A DNA stretch of 31,551 bases from a virus, in the IMG/VR virus record IMGVR_UViG_3300010413_000115, positions 1 to 31,551 of that record; one strand, written 5' to 3'. Of the stretch, positions 13,397-21,738 are shown piece after piece (within the stretch, counting starts at the first letter, position 1; each line of letters begins with the position of its first letter). Both the position numbers and the translations under genes were made by a program. The notes under the pieces are model-generated. The model did no database searches and was not told where the DNA came from. It saw nothing but the letters and a program-made list of their open reading frames with translations.

Positions 13397-13633
13397 ATGA
13401 TCGAATTAAAAAAAGTATACAGAGGAAAAGAAACGGTAATAACTAGATTAAATAAAATTTTAATCGATAGTGAGGGTAATTTATTTATAAAAGAAATGCA
13501 ACGGTCGGATAATTATAAATATTACTGTGTAGAAATTACACCTAAAGAATTGCGAGAACTAAGAGACAAATGTAACGAGGCATTAAGTAAAATTACCGGT
13601 TATGATTACAAAACAACAGTAACGATAAAGTAA
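13397..13633 (+). CDS. Small protein, unknown
   Basis: ATG 13397 follows the previous stop by one base, with AGGGG upstream, and codes 78 aa. The first part looks like an antiparallel beta sheet (VYRGKETVITRLNKILIDSE), and the second contains a helix (TPKELRELRDKCNEALSK). A longer frame from GTG 13346 runs inside the previous gene and lacks a ribosome site, so it is rejected. The function is unknown; it is part of the polymerase transcript. Confidence 0.65.
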   Translation: MIELKKVYRGKETVITRLNKILIDSEGNLFIKEMQRSDNYKYYCVEITPKELRELRDKCNEALSKITGYDYKTTVTIK

Positions 13634-13670
13634 AATTGTCGCCGTTTAATCAGGGTGAGGTTATATAAAA

Positions 13671-13949
13671 ATGACTGAATTACTATTAAGTACTTTTTTA
13701 CTTATAGGCGATTGGGGACAAACACGTTATATTGCAACGACGCATTATAAAGAAGTTAACCCTATATTAGGTAAAAATCCGTCGCTATCTACAGTTAATT
13801 TATATTTCGGTTCGGCTATTATTATCAACGGAACAATTTGGAAAGTGTTACCTAAAAAATATAAAAAAACGTACGGATATACAATTGCTAGTTATGAAGC
13901 TATGATCGTTTTACAAAACAAGGTGATCGGAATCAATGTTAAATTTTAG
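13671..13949 (+). CDS. Phage protein with DWGQTRYIA motif, probably membrane-associated
   Basis: The 92-aa protein opens with a hydrophobic segment (LLLSTFLLIG) followed by DWGQTRYIATTHYKEVNPIL, then a second hydrophobic segment around LYFGSAIIINGTIWKVL and a third moderately hydrophobic stretch near the end. I recall DWxQTRxIA...ENPILG proteins as a common small membrane protein of proteobacterial phages, with unknown role. CAGGGTGAGG precedes the ATG at a loose spacing. The next gene starts inside its last codons. Confidence 0.65.
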   Translation: MTELLLSTFLLIGDWGQTRYIATTHYKEVNPILGKNPSLSTVNLYFGSAIIINGTIWKVLPKKYKKTYGYTIASYEAMIVLQNKVIGINVKF

Positions 13950-14130
13950 TAAAATTATAGTTACTTTCTATATCGGGTTTATATTCGGTTACGGTTATAA
14001 CTACAACGCCGCAACAGAAATAATAAAACAACCGACTATTAGCCTATCAAATTATATAATACAGGCTTTCGATACGTGCTCGAACGAATTAAGTGTGTTA
14101 CGTGATTTTATTGTCGAGACGCGTCGTTAA
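13936..14130 (+). CDS. Small membrane or secreted protein, unknown
   Basis: A 64-aa protein with an N-terminal hydrophobic helix (KIIVTFYIGFIFGYGY) that could anchor it or act as a signal peptide, then a helical tail with one Cys (NYIIQAFDTCSNELSVLRDF). Its start lies inside the previous gene and its end overlaps the o-spanin gene on the other strand by 23 bases. No terminator is visible in this convergent overlap. In position it resembles small accessory genes next to lysis cassettes. The function is unknown. Confidence 0.55.
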   Translation: MLNFSKIIVTFYIGFIFGYGYNYNAATEIIKQPTISLSNYIIQAFDTCSNELSVLRDFIVETRR

Positions 14131-14425
14131 AGTTCATACGGGCGGTACATTGTTCGCCGTAACGTTTCAACGCTTGTATTGTTGCGGATAAATTCTTAAA
14201 CGATTTATCATCTAAACAAATTAACCCTAATCCGTTATAATCAATTGCTTTTACGTTGACTTCCGGGGGGTTTATCGGTCCCGGGCGTGGTGGCAGAGGT
14301 AACTTTGTCGATAACGTCGAAATATCCCGTAAATTCTCTGATTTCATTCCACATGCTGTGAATAGAATCATTAAGCACACGCTCAAGTTCAACAGGTTTA
14401 ATACGCGCCAATTTTTCGTAATCAT
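14108..14425 (-). CDS. Rz1-like outer-membrane spanin lipoprotein
   Basis: The 105-aa protein has a hydrophobic signal peptide ending in a lipobox (LMILFTACG, Cys25), then a Pro-rich segment (KLPLPPRPGPINPPE) as in Rz1 proteins, then a C-terminal region with two Cys. Its start lies inside the Rz-like gene in another frame, the classic overlapping spanin arrangement. It would span the periplasm with Rz to fuse the membranes at the final lysis step. It implies a Gram-negative host. Confidence 0.8.
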   Translation of the reverse strand: MITKNWRVLNLLNLSVCLMILFTACGMKSENLRDISTLSTKLPLPPRPGPINPPEVNVKAIDYNGLGLICLDDKSFKNLSATIQALKRYGEQCTARMNFNDASRQ

Positions 14426-14663
14426 GTGAATTTACCCTTTGGTTAAATTCTTGTTCTTTCAGTGAATAAGTTGTATATACATTTCGCAATGTTTCGATAT
14501 TAATTGCGTAATCATTTATTTCATTACTCAAATTAATAATCGATTTTTCATACGCTTTTGTCGATTCTTCTAGGATAGTGTTTTGCCTAATTAAATGTGC
14601 GCCATATCCGATAATAGACGACAAACACGCGATTGCAACTACGTAGGTATATAATTTATTCAT
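14241..14663 (-). CDS. Rz-like inner-membrane spanin
   Basis: ATG 14663 codes 140 aa: a short N-terminal transmembrane helix (LYTYVVAIACLSSIIGYGAH) followed by a helical, coiled-coil-prone periplasmic domain (ESTKAYEKSIINLSNEINDY and onward). This is the i-spanin architecture, partnering the o-spanin encoded in its 3' part (overlap 14241-14425). A longer frame from 14690 runs into the holin-like gene and is rejected. The start overlaps the holin-like stop by a few bases. Confidence 0.8.
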   Translation of the reverse strand: MNKLYTYVVAIACLSSIIGYGAHLIRQNTILEESTKAYEKSIINLSNEINDYAINIETLRNVYTTYSLKEQEFNQRVNSHDYEKLARIKPVELERVLNDSIHSMWNEIREFTGYFDVIDKVTSATTPGTDKPPGSQRKSN

Positions 14664-14823
14664 TCTTTTTTTCCCACACGTTAGCCGCAAAATAGGAAGG
14701 TAACAAAACCATTAACAACGATTGATACGCATCAACCGTTAATATTTTCACGATTAGTAATACGCTAAATAAAATAATACACCCTACTAATAACGCAAAT
14801 TTACGTGAACTGTACCGTTCCAT
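14656..14823 (-). CDS. Holin-like membrane protein (55 aa)
   Basis: ATG 14823 codes MERYSSRKFALLVGCIILFS, continuing VLLIVKILTVDAYQ and ending SYFAANVWEKKNE. It has one clear helix (about 9-27), a short polar loop, and a second hydrophobic segment (about 35-50), with a charged C-terminus. The size, topology and position between endolysin and spanins make a holin likely. The RYSSRK...AANV pattern recalls small phage holin-like proteins. The ATG follows the endolysin stop by one base. Confidence 0.7.
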   Translation of the reverse strand: MERYSSRKFALLVGCIILFSVLLIVKILTVDAYQSLLMVLLPSYFAANVWEKKNE

Positions 14824-14824
14824 T

Positions 14825-15193
14825 TTAATAACTCCACACGGTTGGACGCGGACGGTTTACCGATCCTGTTAAATCGTCCAAATGAATAAAACGATTTACT
14901 CCTTTTTGTTTTACACCAACCCCAGTAAATCCGAAACGTTTAGCGTTTGATAAGATTAAAAACGCTTGTTCGTAATCACACAAAATGTCAATTGCTCGCC
15001 CTGTTGTATGCGGCCCATTGCGCCCTGTTGTCGATACAATATCGTTATAGTCTGGACATCGATATCCACTAGAAACGAAAAACGGAAATCCGAGAAATTT
15101 TCGCATTTCAATAACTTTTCTCATAAAATCGGATTGTATTAAATGTTTACTACAACAAGGACATTTCAACTCGTTTTCGGTAAAGTATTCCAT
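14825..15193 (-). CDS. Endolysin, M15-family peptidase
   Basis: ATG 15193, behind AGGGGGCTGATA, codes 122 aa. The M15 (DD-carboxypeptidase-like) zinc site is complete: SSGYRCPDYN (41-50, Arg45), GPHTTGRAIDI with His62 and Asp69, and RFIHLDD with His104. An N-terminal CPCC pair adds possible structural Cys. It cuts peptide cross-links in peptidoglycan. An alternative ATG at 15211 lies inside the previous gene and lacks a ribosome site. There is no signal peptide, so release depends on the holin-like protein next to it. Confidence 0.88.
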   Translation of the reverse strand: MEYFTENELKCPCCSKHLIQSDFMRKVIEMRKFLGFPFFVSSGYRCPDYNDIVSTTGRNGPHTTGRAIDILCDYEQAFLILSNAKRFGFTGVGVKQKGVNRFIHLDDLTGSVNRPRPTVWSY

Positions 15194-15195
15194 TA

Positions 15196-15456
15196 TCAGC
15201 CCCCTTTCCATTTACTAACCATGGGAAACGATGCGACCATAACAATGGCAACAATTAACAAGCCTATAAAAACTTTTCTTACTGCACTCGTTGTTTCATT
15301 GTATATTTTTAATAGTTGTGATAAATCTTTATGCTCATTATAGTGTTTTTCCGGATCGATCCAAAATTCATGCCCTTGCGCTTTTGTTTTTTCGATCAGC
15401 TTAGACGCTATCCTATCCACATCATCATCGCTTAACGTTCTTTGTTCTTCGTTCAT
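15196..15456 (-). CDS. Single-pass membrane protein of the lysis block
   Basis: ATG 15456, behind AGGGGTAATA, codes 86 aa. The N-terminal 55 residues are charged and helical (LSDDDVDRIASKLIEKTKAQ), followed by one transmembrane helix (VFIGLLIVAIVMVASFPMV) and KWKGG. It may be a second holin or antiholin or an accessory lysis protein. The stop precedes the endolysin start by three bases. The upstream in-frame ATG at 15471 is less well placed. Confidence 0.65.
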   Translation of the reverse strand: MNEEQRTLSDDDVDRIASKLIEKTKAQGHEFWIDPEKHYNEHKDLSQLLKIYNETTSAVRKVFIGLLIVAIVMVASFPMVSKWKGG

Positions 15457-15499
15457 TATTACCCCTTTCATAAAACATAATTAAAGAGGAATCCATTCC

Positions 15500-16030
15500 C
15501 TAACCGTATGTTGCAATTCTTAAAAATATATCCGCTAATGTCATACATGCACCGTTTCTTATTTTTTGTATTTGTTCGATATTGTGAAAATAATCCGGAA
15601 AAATTAATAATGTTGGGATAGGCGTTTTATCTAATAAAAAATCCAATCCTTTTAACTTATCGTTCCGATAATAACCCGGGACGATTTCACCTTGGCCAAA
15701 ATATAATTCGAGTGGTTTTAGTATTTTATTTGCTAATTCTTTTGTATTTTTATGTTTTGGATTGTATTGAATTTGTGGTCCTATTTTTTTCGTCTTTACG
15801 CCGTTAAAATGTATTTCAAACCATAAATTAACGCCGACATAATTTTTATCGATTAATTGATAAACTGTTTTTAATTTATTATTTGTTGTATTTGGGGGAA
15901 TAATTACACAGTAATCTTCAATATAAGAATGAATTTCGTTAACCCATAAAACCGCCTCGTCATGTTCATTGAACCCGATATACTCTTCACCCGGTTTTCC
16001 AGGTCTATGTCCTGCGCTTAACAAAATCAT
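15500..16030 (-). CDS. Amidase_3-like protein, catalytic Glu apparently replaced
   Basis: The 176-aa protein resembles N-acetylmuramoyl-L-alanine amidases of the Amidase_3 fold: LLSAGHRPGKPGEEY (His8), GFNEHDEAV (Glu22 or 25 as second ligand) and WFEIHFNG (His74, Asn76). In active enzymes the last strand carries a catalytic Glu in a pattern like L-I-I-E-P-x-F; here it reads TLLIFPDYFHN, with Phe144 at the Glu position and Asp146 shortly after. It therefore may bind but not cut the wall, or may use another residue. It overlaps the tail protein gene upstream and sits between tail and lysis genes. Confidence 0.65.
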   Translation of the reverse strand: MILLSAGHRPGKPGEEYIGFNEHDEAVLWVNEIHSYIEDYCVIIPPNTTNNKLKTVYQLIDKNYVGVNLWFEIHFNGVKTKKIGPQIQYNPKHKNTKELANKILKPLELYFGQGEIVPGYYRNDKLKGLDFLLDKTPIPTLLIFPDYFHNIEQIQKIRNGACMTLADIFLRIATYG

Positions 16031-16704
16031 CTCAATACCGTTACATCGAGAAAATTAATATTACCTACAATATAGGGGTCGTTTCCTTGATTCTGTATTA
16101 CATATGCACTAATTCTATCGCCGGAATTAACCTTAATTGTTCCCGATACCGCAGTAAGCGTGACTTCGCCTCCACCAGCGCTTGCGAAATAAACCCTGTG
16201 ATACCCTAACCCGTAATCTTCGGCACCATTGATACGATTTCCTAAATCAATATAACCCAAACTGTTAGTATGATATCGAATCATTGACGTAATACGTACT
16301 TTTTTAATCGAACTATTAGCAATTTGGATACAGCTATTCGTCATTATCAAATTATCGCCAGTATTTAAAACTGACGGTATGTTCATAATTGAATACGTGT
16401 CTTTTGTTAATGTTTGATTACTAGTACCATATGCTAACGCGCTACGATTACCACTAATTAAATCGTGTTGATATTGAATCCCGCTATTAACACCAAATAA
16501 AAAATTTATTTCCGTATTGCTGGCACTATTTATTGATGTAATAGCGGTGATCGCTAATGATCCCGCTATCGTAATTGAACCGCTCATTACTCCGGTAACA
16601 CCACCGGCACCGTGTACATGATCGCGTATATTTGCTTCGACTTGGTTCATTTGTGCCGACGTTAGAACCTGGTTGAGTGTAAATGTTTGGAACGAATACG
16701 ACAT
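16027..16704 (-). CDS. Tail fibre or tip protein
   Basis: ATG 16704, with GAGGG upstream, codes 225 aa. The N-terminus (MSYSFQTFTLNQVLTSAQMN) with RDHVHGAG resembles phage fibre proteins that start with a shared attachment module. The rest is beta-rich, Ser-Thr-Gly-Asn-rich, as expected for a receptor-binding or fibre domain. It overlaps the amidase-like gene by ATGA (16027-16030). Confidence 0.6.
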   Translation of the reverse strand: MSYSFQTFTLNQVLTSAQMNQVEANIRDHVHGAGGVTGVMSGSITIAGSLAITAITSINSASNTEINFLFGVNSGIQYQHDLISGNRSALAYGTSNQTLTKDTYSIMNIPSVLNTGDNLIMTNSCIQIANSSIKKVRITSMIRYHTNSLGYIDLGNRINGAEDYGLGYHRVYFASAGGGEVTLTAVSGTIKVNSGDRISAYVIQNQGNDPYIVGNINFLDVTVLR

Positions 16705-16706
16705 AA

Positions 16707-16991
16707 TTAACCCTCTAATGATTCCCATACGCCAGCGTTTAACATTAATATTTCGCCGGTATTTTCGTCGATTCTAAAATTATTTTTTTCACTATCTAAA
16801 CCGACATTATTTAACGCATCTACACCGGAAATTTTTTGCAATTGTTCAGTATCATTAATTTTAAACATATAGAATTTTTCTTGTTTTAAATATTCAGCAC
16901 GCGCAACACCAAGCGCGTAGGCATTTTGATCCTGACGTAATTTTAATTCCTTTATTCTATTTAAGTCGTCTTGTTTAATAAATTTAGGCAT
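16707..16991 (-). CDS. Small tail-region protein, unknown
   Basis: ATG 16991 (AAAGGG upstream) codes 94 aa. The first half is helical and charged (LNRIKELKLRQDQNAYALGV), and the second ends with ENTGEILMLNAGVWESLEG, a short module seen at the ends of fibre-associated proteins. It lies between the baseplate-type gene and the fibre gene, so a tail-tip role is likely, but the family is not recognised. The Met at 17006 overlaps the upstream stop and is less likely. Confidence 0.55.
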   Translation of the reverse strand: MPKFIKQDDLNRIKELKLRQDQNAYALGVARAEYLKQEKFYMFKINDTEQLQKISGVDALNNVGLDSEKNNFRIDENTGEILMLNAGVWESLEG

Positions 16992-17002
16992 CGTATACCC
17001 TT

Positions 17003-18439
17003 TCAAAAAGCCAAACGTTGATTATCCAATTGACTAGTATCTAAAATAAACCAGTCGTAATCTTTCCATAAATCGATTGTATAATTCGTTACGTGTTCGA
17101 TTCCGTTTTTTAAATTAATAACGTGTGAAATACCCAATACAGTAAATTTATTGTTCACCCCGGTATTATTTTCTCTTATGTGAATTAAATTTCCCAAATC
17201 AATACTCAATTGTTCAGGAAAAATATTTTTATGGGAAATTGTCATATCCGGTTTAGGATCGTGAAATTCCGCCGTTAAAAATTCCGCGTACTCTTGTGCA
17301 AAATTTTTATTTTTAATTAAATTACTCGTCAACGTTATGTCGCGTTCTCCGTATTCTGTAATTGACGAATTAACAGACGAATAAGTCGTAAATGTGGGTA
17401 TACGTTGAATCGGTTTACCACGTACGTTAAATGTCGTCACATAGGCTGTACTATCTGAACCGTTAAATAATGAACAAATCGCCGTCGCACCAAAAAAAGA
17501 TATATCTAAACTAGCGGTTAAGGTTAAATCGGTTCCAGAATCACCAGACGCCGTATTTAATCGATAATCTAAACTCACAACGGGGGTTATTAAATCGGTA
17601 GCGGGCGTATTTTCTTGTTTGTTATCCGGGTCAAAATAATTTAACCAAAAATTAACGTGTGAACTTGCGGGCACTGTTATTGCTGACGGTTCGAGATAGG
17701 CAACAGTACGGACATTAGTGGAAATTATTCGAGGTTGCGCAACGACATGCGAAATGTTCGCAATATTTCGATCGTCTAGCGCGTAAGTTAAACCGAAACC
17801 GGTATTATCAAAACTTGCCGTTACCGTACCTAACACATTGAAATAACGATTATGAAAAAATAATTGTTCACAAGGACCATTTGCCGCCCAATAGTAACCG
17901 GATTCTAAAATTTCTTGAATTGCCGAATTAGCTTGTCTATTTTGAAACCATGCAAACGGTATATCATCATAGAATGTATCGGTACCGAAACTCGCGACGT
18001 TACATTCTGACATGATAGCCGTAAATAAACTAGCAGGGTTAGTATCGGTATAAAGCGGTATATTGATATTATTATCTTTTAATCGCGCTATTTGATCCTG
18101 TGCTCTTAATGTTACTGTACGTGGACCTAAAATTGGTTGGACTGTAAATTGTTTTATAGTTCCTGCGAACACGGGATAAGTAGTACCTGAAAAAGTAGCA
18201 CGCAAACGAATTTTTTTATTCGGCTTTAGATAGGAATAAAAAGCGCTTGCAGAATTAGAAGGTGAATATTTTCCATTTGAATTATTTAAGGCGATATCCA
18301 TTACACCAACAGATAAAGGGCGACCTAACGTACTAGCTCGTCTGTCTATTGATACGCGTTCACAATCATCGGTAATGTTTGTATAACTACCTGTTACAAA
18401 TTCGACCTCAAGCGCATAGTTAGGATAGGTGACAGTCAT
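17003..18439 (-). CDS. Tail tip/baseplate hub-like protein
   Basis: The 478-aa protein is beta-rich throughout. It starts TVTYPNYALEVEFVTGSYTN with DDCERVSIDR and NNSNGKYSPSN, a pattern typical of minor tail proteins downstream of tape measures, followed by FAGTIKQFTV and LRAQDQIARLKD as in hub/gp27-like domains. It follows the tape measure directly (TAAATG), the standard siphovirus order: tape measure, tip proteins, fibre. It would form the distal tip that contacts the cell. Confidence 0.7.
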   Translation of the reverse strand: MTVTYPNYALEVEFVTGSYTNITDDCERVSIDRRASTLGRPLSVGVMDIALNNSNGKYSPSNSASAFYSYLKPNKKIRLRATFSGTTYPVFAGTIKQFTVQPILGPRTVTLRAQDQIARLKDNNINIPLYTDTNPASLFTAIMSECNVASFGTDTFYDDIPFAWFQNRQANSAIQEILESGYYWAANGPCEQLFFHNRYFNVLGTVTASFDNTGFGLTYALDDRNIANISHVVAQPRIISTNVRTVAYLEPSAITVPASSHVNFWLNYFDPDNKQENTPATDLITPVVSLDYRLNTASGDSGTDLTLTASLDISFFGATAICSLFNGSDSTAYVTTFNVRGKPIQRIPTFTTYSSVNSSITEYGERDITLTSNLIKNKNFAQEYAEFLTAEFHDPKPDMTISHKNIFPEQLSIDLGNLIHIRENNTGVNNKFTVLGISHVINLKNGIEHVTNYTIDLWKDYDWFILDTSQLDNQRLAF

Positions 18440-21331
18440 TTATACAAACCTTTCAGATTCAAGGTTAAAACTATTCATCTGATTACGCGCAAATAATCGC
18501 GCCGTGATTTCGTCCATAATTACAGGACCTTGAAATACGTAAGTATTGCCGGAACCACCAAAATTACCGCCATTTGGTCCTATGGTGATTTTTTCGGGTC
18601 CGTTTTCACCCGCTCTAAACATTGTCGGCTTATTTACAATAAATGATCCGCCATTGGCATATGATCCAATAAAATCAGGGGTAATAGTTCCCGACGTCAA
18701 ACCGCCTTGTAACCCAACGTTTGTAAACGAAGGGATTGCAATATTGGGTAAATAATAATTAGAAGGGATTCCACCTTCGTTATATAAAGCTTGTCGGCGT
18801 TGTTCTAACTCACCTAATGAAGTGTCGGTAGGTTGTCCTAGATAAGCTTTTTGCCATTGTTCCGCTAAATAATTATACTCGCTTGCAGCCGCACTAGTTT
18901 CAGCCTCCCATATCATACGTTGGGAAGATGATAAACTCTCAATATAGATTTGCTGTTTAGCGAAACGTCCGTACGGCAATTTTAAAATTTGCCCTTGCAA
19001 TTGTTTTAATAACGGTTCGTACATCGCGTCAGGGATTAATGATTTTTTCGATTTATAAGTTTCAAAAAAATTATCAACAGCCTTATTAAAATCGTCTATT
19101 TCTTCCTTTGACAATTCATCGATAACTTTTAAATATTCCGTGCGCAAATTCGCCAATTGCGTGGCGGCGGTACTCAGTGAGTCTAAAAATTCACGAGACT
19201 TAGTATACCCACTTATTTTCGGCATGATTTCAGTAACAAAATAATATCCGGCCGTTAACCCTGCTACAATATAATTTCCAGATGCCGCCGCCGCAGCCGT
19301 ACCGGCCGTCGTTGTTGTTGTTGCCACTGCTGACGCTGTCGCACCTTGTGCCGTCCCTTGAGCAATAGCGGTACCTACGCCACCACCTGACGGACCGCTT
19401 AAAATCGTTTGCCATGCTTTTGAGGCGACGATTTCACCAAATTTATCGGTAATAATTTTTCCAATAGCATCGAATAATTTTTTAAACCCGTCCTTTAATG
19501 TTCCGCCGTCATGTAACAAATCGGAAATAGTAGAACCGAAAGCCTTTCGACTACTTTCCCACATATCGATCCAATCATCTCCGATACCTTTAAAACGATA
19601 TTTCAATTGATCGCGCATATCGTCAGACGTACTTAATACGTCTCTATTCATTTCTTGCATAGCATCGTCGATACGTTTAGCCGCCGCCGCCCCTTCGTCA
19701 CCAATCGATTCGTAATATTTTTTATAACTTGCCATCATTTCCATTTGCTCGCGTCTCGATATATTTTTAGTATCGCGAATAATTTTTATTTCTTCGTCGG
19801 CTAATCGTTGATATTCTTTGACCATATCATTGCGTATTTTTGTTTCCTCTTCCGATTCCTTTTCGACTTCTTTTAGTTGCGATCTTAAAAAATTAATTTT
19901 TTGTTCGGAAGTTTTGCGACCTGTTTCGACCTCAAGGTCGATACGTTTACGAGCCAGTTCGCGTCTTTTAGCAAGTGTTTTTTCGTCTTGTGTTACCGCT
20001 TCTTTTGCTTCCTTAGTTAATGATTCAATTAATTTATTATTCGCTTGTTCGATTTCTTTACTATCTTTCGTAGTTGTCGCTGCTAATTCGTTAAACGTTT
20101 TTCCCATTTCTGCCATTTGTTTTCGAGTCGCTTCCGTTTTACGTTTTATTTGTTCCTCATCGACAATATTACGTAATGATTCGCGAGCGCGATTTATTAC
20201 TGATTCAAAACCGGGAATCCAACTAACCAAAGTTCCAAAGGTTTCCAATATCATTTCAACATGGTCGGCAATAAATTCGACCATTTCGGACCACGCATTA
20301 CTAACAGCGTTTGTTACTTCATCCCAATTATTAGCGAGAGCGACGCCAGCAGCCACAAGGGTGCCAATAGCGACAACGGCTAAACCAACCGGCGAGGCTA
20401 TTGCCGCAACAACGGCGAGAAATCCCGCTATAACTTTAGTCGCAGCACCAATACCGACGAGTAACGGGCCTAATACCGCGGTAAAGGTTGCAAAACCGAT
20501 AATTAAATCCTTGGTCGATTCGTCTAAACCTTTAAACCAGTTTACGGCATCTTCCGTCCAGGTTAATAACTCGTTGCCCACCTGTATCAATTCAAGTAAA
20601 TACGGACGCAATATTTCGCCGACTGTTCGCGCTAATGTTTCGGCACGGTCGCTCATAATTCGAAGCATATTCGTAGGACTATCGATGGTACGGGCAAGGT
20701 CACCCTGCGCCGCTGTGGTACCTTCCAATATAGTAATATATCGCGCTAATACTTTTTGTTGTTCGTTTAACTCTTCGCCTTGTTTGATAATACCGTGATT
20801 TAACGCGGTCATTTTTACTGTCGTTTCGTTGACAATAATTCCAAGCGCTTTCAACGGTTCCGCTTCGCCGGTAATACCCGAACGTAATTTTTCGAACGCT
20901 ACGTCGCCTTTTAAATTGTAAAATGACTCTAAATCTTTCGATAATTCCGTTAGGCTTTTCGCCATTTCATACGATGCGGTTTCGCTAACGCCCATGGATT
21001 TTGCCATAACGTTAACTGTTCCGATTGTCTTACGTAACTCGACATCGTTTAAACCTAAGTTTGTTCGTAAATCTTCCGACCACTTGCGAGCGTCCTCTTC
21101 CATGTTACCCATGGAAACACTAAACAAGTTTTCGCTTTCTTCCGCTTCGAGTGCAAATTTTAGCGCAGCACCGGCCGCAGTTACCAAGGGTGCAGTAATA
21201 CCCACGGATAACCGCGTACCGGTCGATTCCATTTTATCGGCCATTTTTTCGAACGATTCAGACGTTTTGTTTAAATCGTTTCGAATTTTATCTAGGCCAA
21301 GTAACGACGTGGTTATTGAGACGTCAGTCAC
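18440..21331 (-). CDS. Tail tape measure protein
   Basis: The 963-aa protein is the longest structural product here and lies after the G/GT chaperone, as tape measures do. The first 270 residues are helical, and hydrophobic stretches follow near 275-345 (LLVGIGAATKVIAGFLAVVA, SPVGLAVVAIGTLVAAGVAL) and near 645-700 (Ala-Thr-rich, GNYIVAGLTAGYYF). Long coiled-coil segments rich in Glu, Lys and Arg run from about 390 to 550. It sets tail length, likely near 140 nm by the usual ratio of about 0.15 nm per residue. The start is GTG 21331 with AAAGGGG upstream. Alternative long antisense frames are shadows of its codon bias. Confidence 0.9.
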   Translation of the reverse strand: MTDVSITTSLLGLDKIRNDLNKTSESFEKMADKMESTGTRLSVGITAPLVTAAGAALKFALEAEESENLFSVSMGNMEEDARKWSEDLRTNLGLNDVELRKTIGTVNVMAKSMGVSETASYEMAKSLTELSKDLESFYNLKGDVAFEKLRSGITGEAEPLKALGIIVNETTVKMTALNHGIIKQGEELNEQQKVLARYITILEGTTAAQGDLARTIDSPTNMLRIMSDRAETLARTVGEILRPYLLELIQVGNELLTWTEDAVNWFKGLDESTKDLIIGFATFTAVLGPLLVGIGAATKVIAGFLAVVAAIASPVGLAVVAIGTLVAAGVALANNWDEVTNAVSNAWSEMVEFIADHVEMILETFGTLVSWIPGFESVINRARESLRNIVDEEQIKRKTEATRKQMAEMGKTFNELAATTTKDSKEIEQANNKLIESLTKEAKEAVTQDEKTLAKRRELARKRIDLEVETGRKTSEQKINFLRSQLKEVEKESEEETKIRNDMVKEYQRLADEEIKIIRDTKNISRREQMEMMASYKKYYESIGDEGAAAAKRIDDAMQEMNRDVLSTSDDMRDQLKYRFKGIGDDWIDMWESSRKAFGSTISDLLHDGGTLKDGFKKLFDAIGKIITDKFGEIVASKAWQTILSGPSGGGVGTAIAQGTAQGATASAVATTTTTAGTAAAAASGNYIVAGLTAGYYFVTEIMPKISGYTKSREFLDSLSTAATQLANLRTEYLKVIDELSKEEIDDFNKAVDNFFETYKSKKSLIPDAMYEPLLKQLQGQILKLPYGRFAKQQIYIESLSSSQRMIWEAETSAAASEYNYLAEQWQKAYLGQPTDTSLGELEQRRQALYNEGGIPSNYYLPNIAIPSFTNVGLQGGLTSGTITPDFIGSYANGGSFIVNKPTMFRAGENGPEKITIGPNGGNFGGSGNTYVFQGPVIMDEITARLFARNQMNSFNLESERFV

Positions 21332-21334
21332 GGG

Positions 21335-21723
21335 TTAACCCCTTTCTAGTAGTTGCGCTAAAAAATTATACTCCGATATCGTTAATTCTCTGACGTCTCG
21401 CTTAGTCCAACCGTAGACGCGAGCGAATCGGTCAAGGGACTTGAGAAAGGGACGTCTGTCCGCTCCCCGTCTTGTAATTCTCTAATAGTACGATTTAATT
21501 CCATCATTTGTTCTAACGTCAACGAACGTACATCATTGGCGGTTATCTCATTGTTTGCTTTATTACAAACATGTGTAAGAAACATTCGTAATAATTTATA
21601 ACTGCCTTTACCTAACGTTGAAGGTGTTACACCAATATCCTCCAAATCCTCCCAGTCTCCGATTGTCAATGGTAAAGCCTTTTTAAGGTGTACTTCTTTA
21701 CCGTTAATTTTTAACATGCTCAT
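21335..21723 (-). CDS. Tail assembly chaperone GT, made by -1 frameshift
   Basis: Ribosomes that slip -1 at CCCTTTC (21451-21445) leave the G frame after 93 codons and continue for 36 codons (LKSLDRFARVYGWTKRDV then RELTISEYNFLAQLLERG) to TAA 21337-21335, for 129 aa in total. The T extension has the familiar signature of tail chaperone T domains (RFxRxYGW, LTxSEYN) and binds the tape measure. The T frame has no start of its own and lies just before the tape measure GTG. Confidence 0.85.
21382..21723 (-). CDS. Tail assembly chaperone G
   Basis: ATG 21723, with AAGGAG upstream, codes a 113-aa protein (MSMLKINGKEVHLKKALPLT... ending TVGLSETSEN). It is helical, acidic in the second half, and sits between the major tail protein and tape measure, the position of lambda gpG equivalents. 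It is the main product when no frameshift occurs; the last 20 residues are encoded in the region that the GT product reads in another frame. It assists tail tube polymerisation around the tape measure. Confidence 0.8.
   Translation of the reverse strand: MSMLKINGKEVHLKKALPLTIGDWEDLEDIGVTPSTLGKGSYKLLRMFLTHVCNKANNEITANDVRSLTLEQMMELNRTIRELQDGERTDVPFSSPLTDSLASTVGLSETSEN
21445..21451 (-). promoter_or_regulatory. -1 ribosomal frameshift slippery site CCCTTTC
   Basis: On the coding strand C CCT TTC matches X XXY YYZ in the zero frame. After a -1 slip the tRNAs pair with CCC and TTT. It is positioned near the end of G, exactly where the T frame becomes continuous. Confidence 0.8.
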
Positions 21724-21738
21724 AGCATTAACTCCTTT

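Noticed and set aside
19818-20798. A 326-codon plus-strand open frame
   Set aside because: It is antisense to the tape measure gene, is Ser-Arg-Leu rich without domain signs, and arises from the codon bias of the coiled-coil region.
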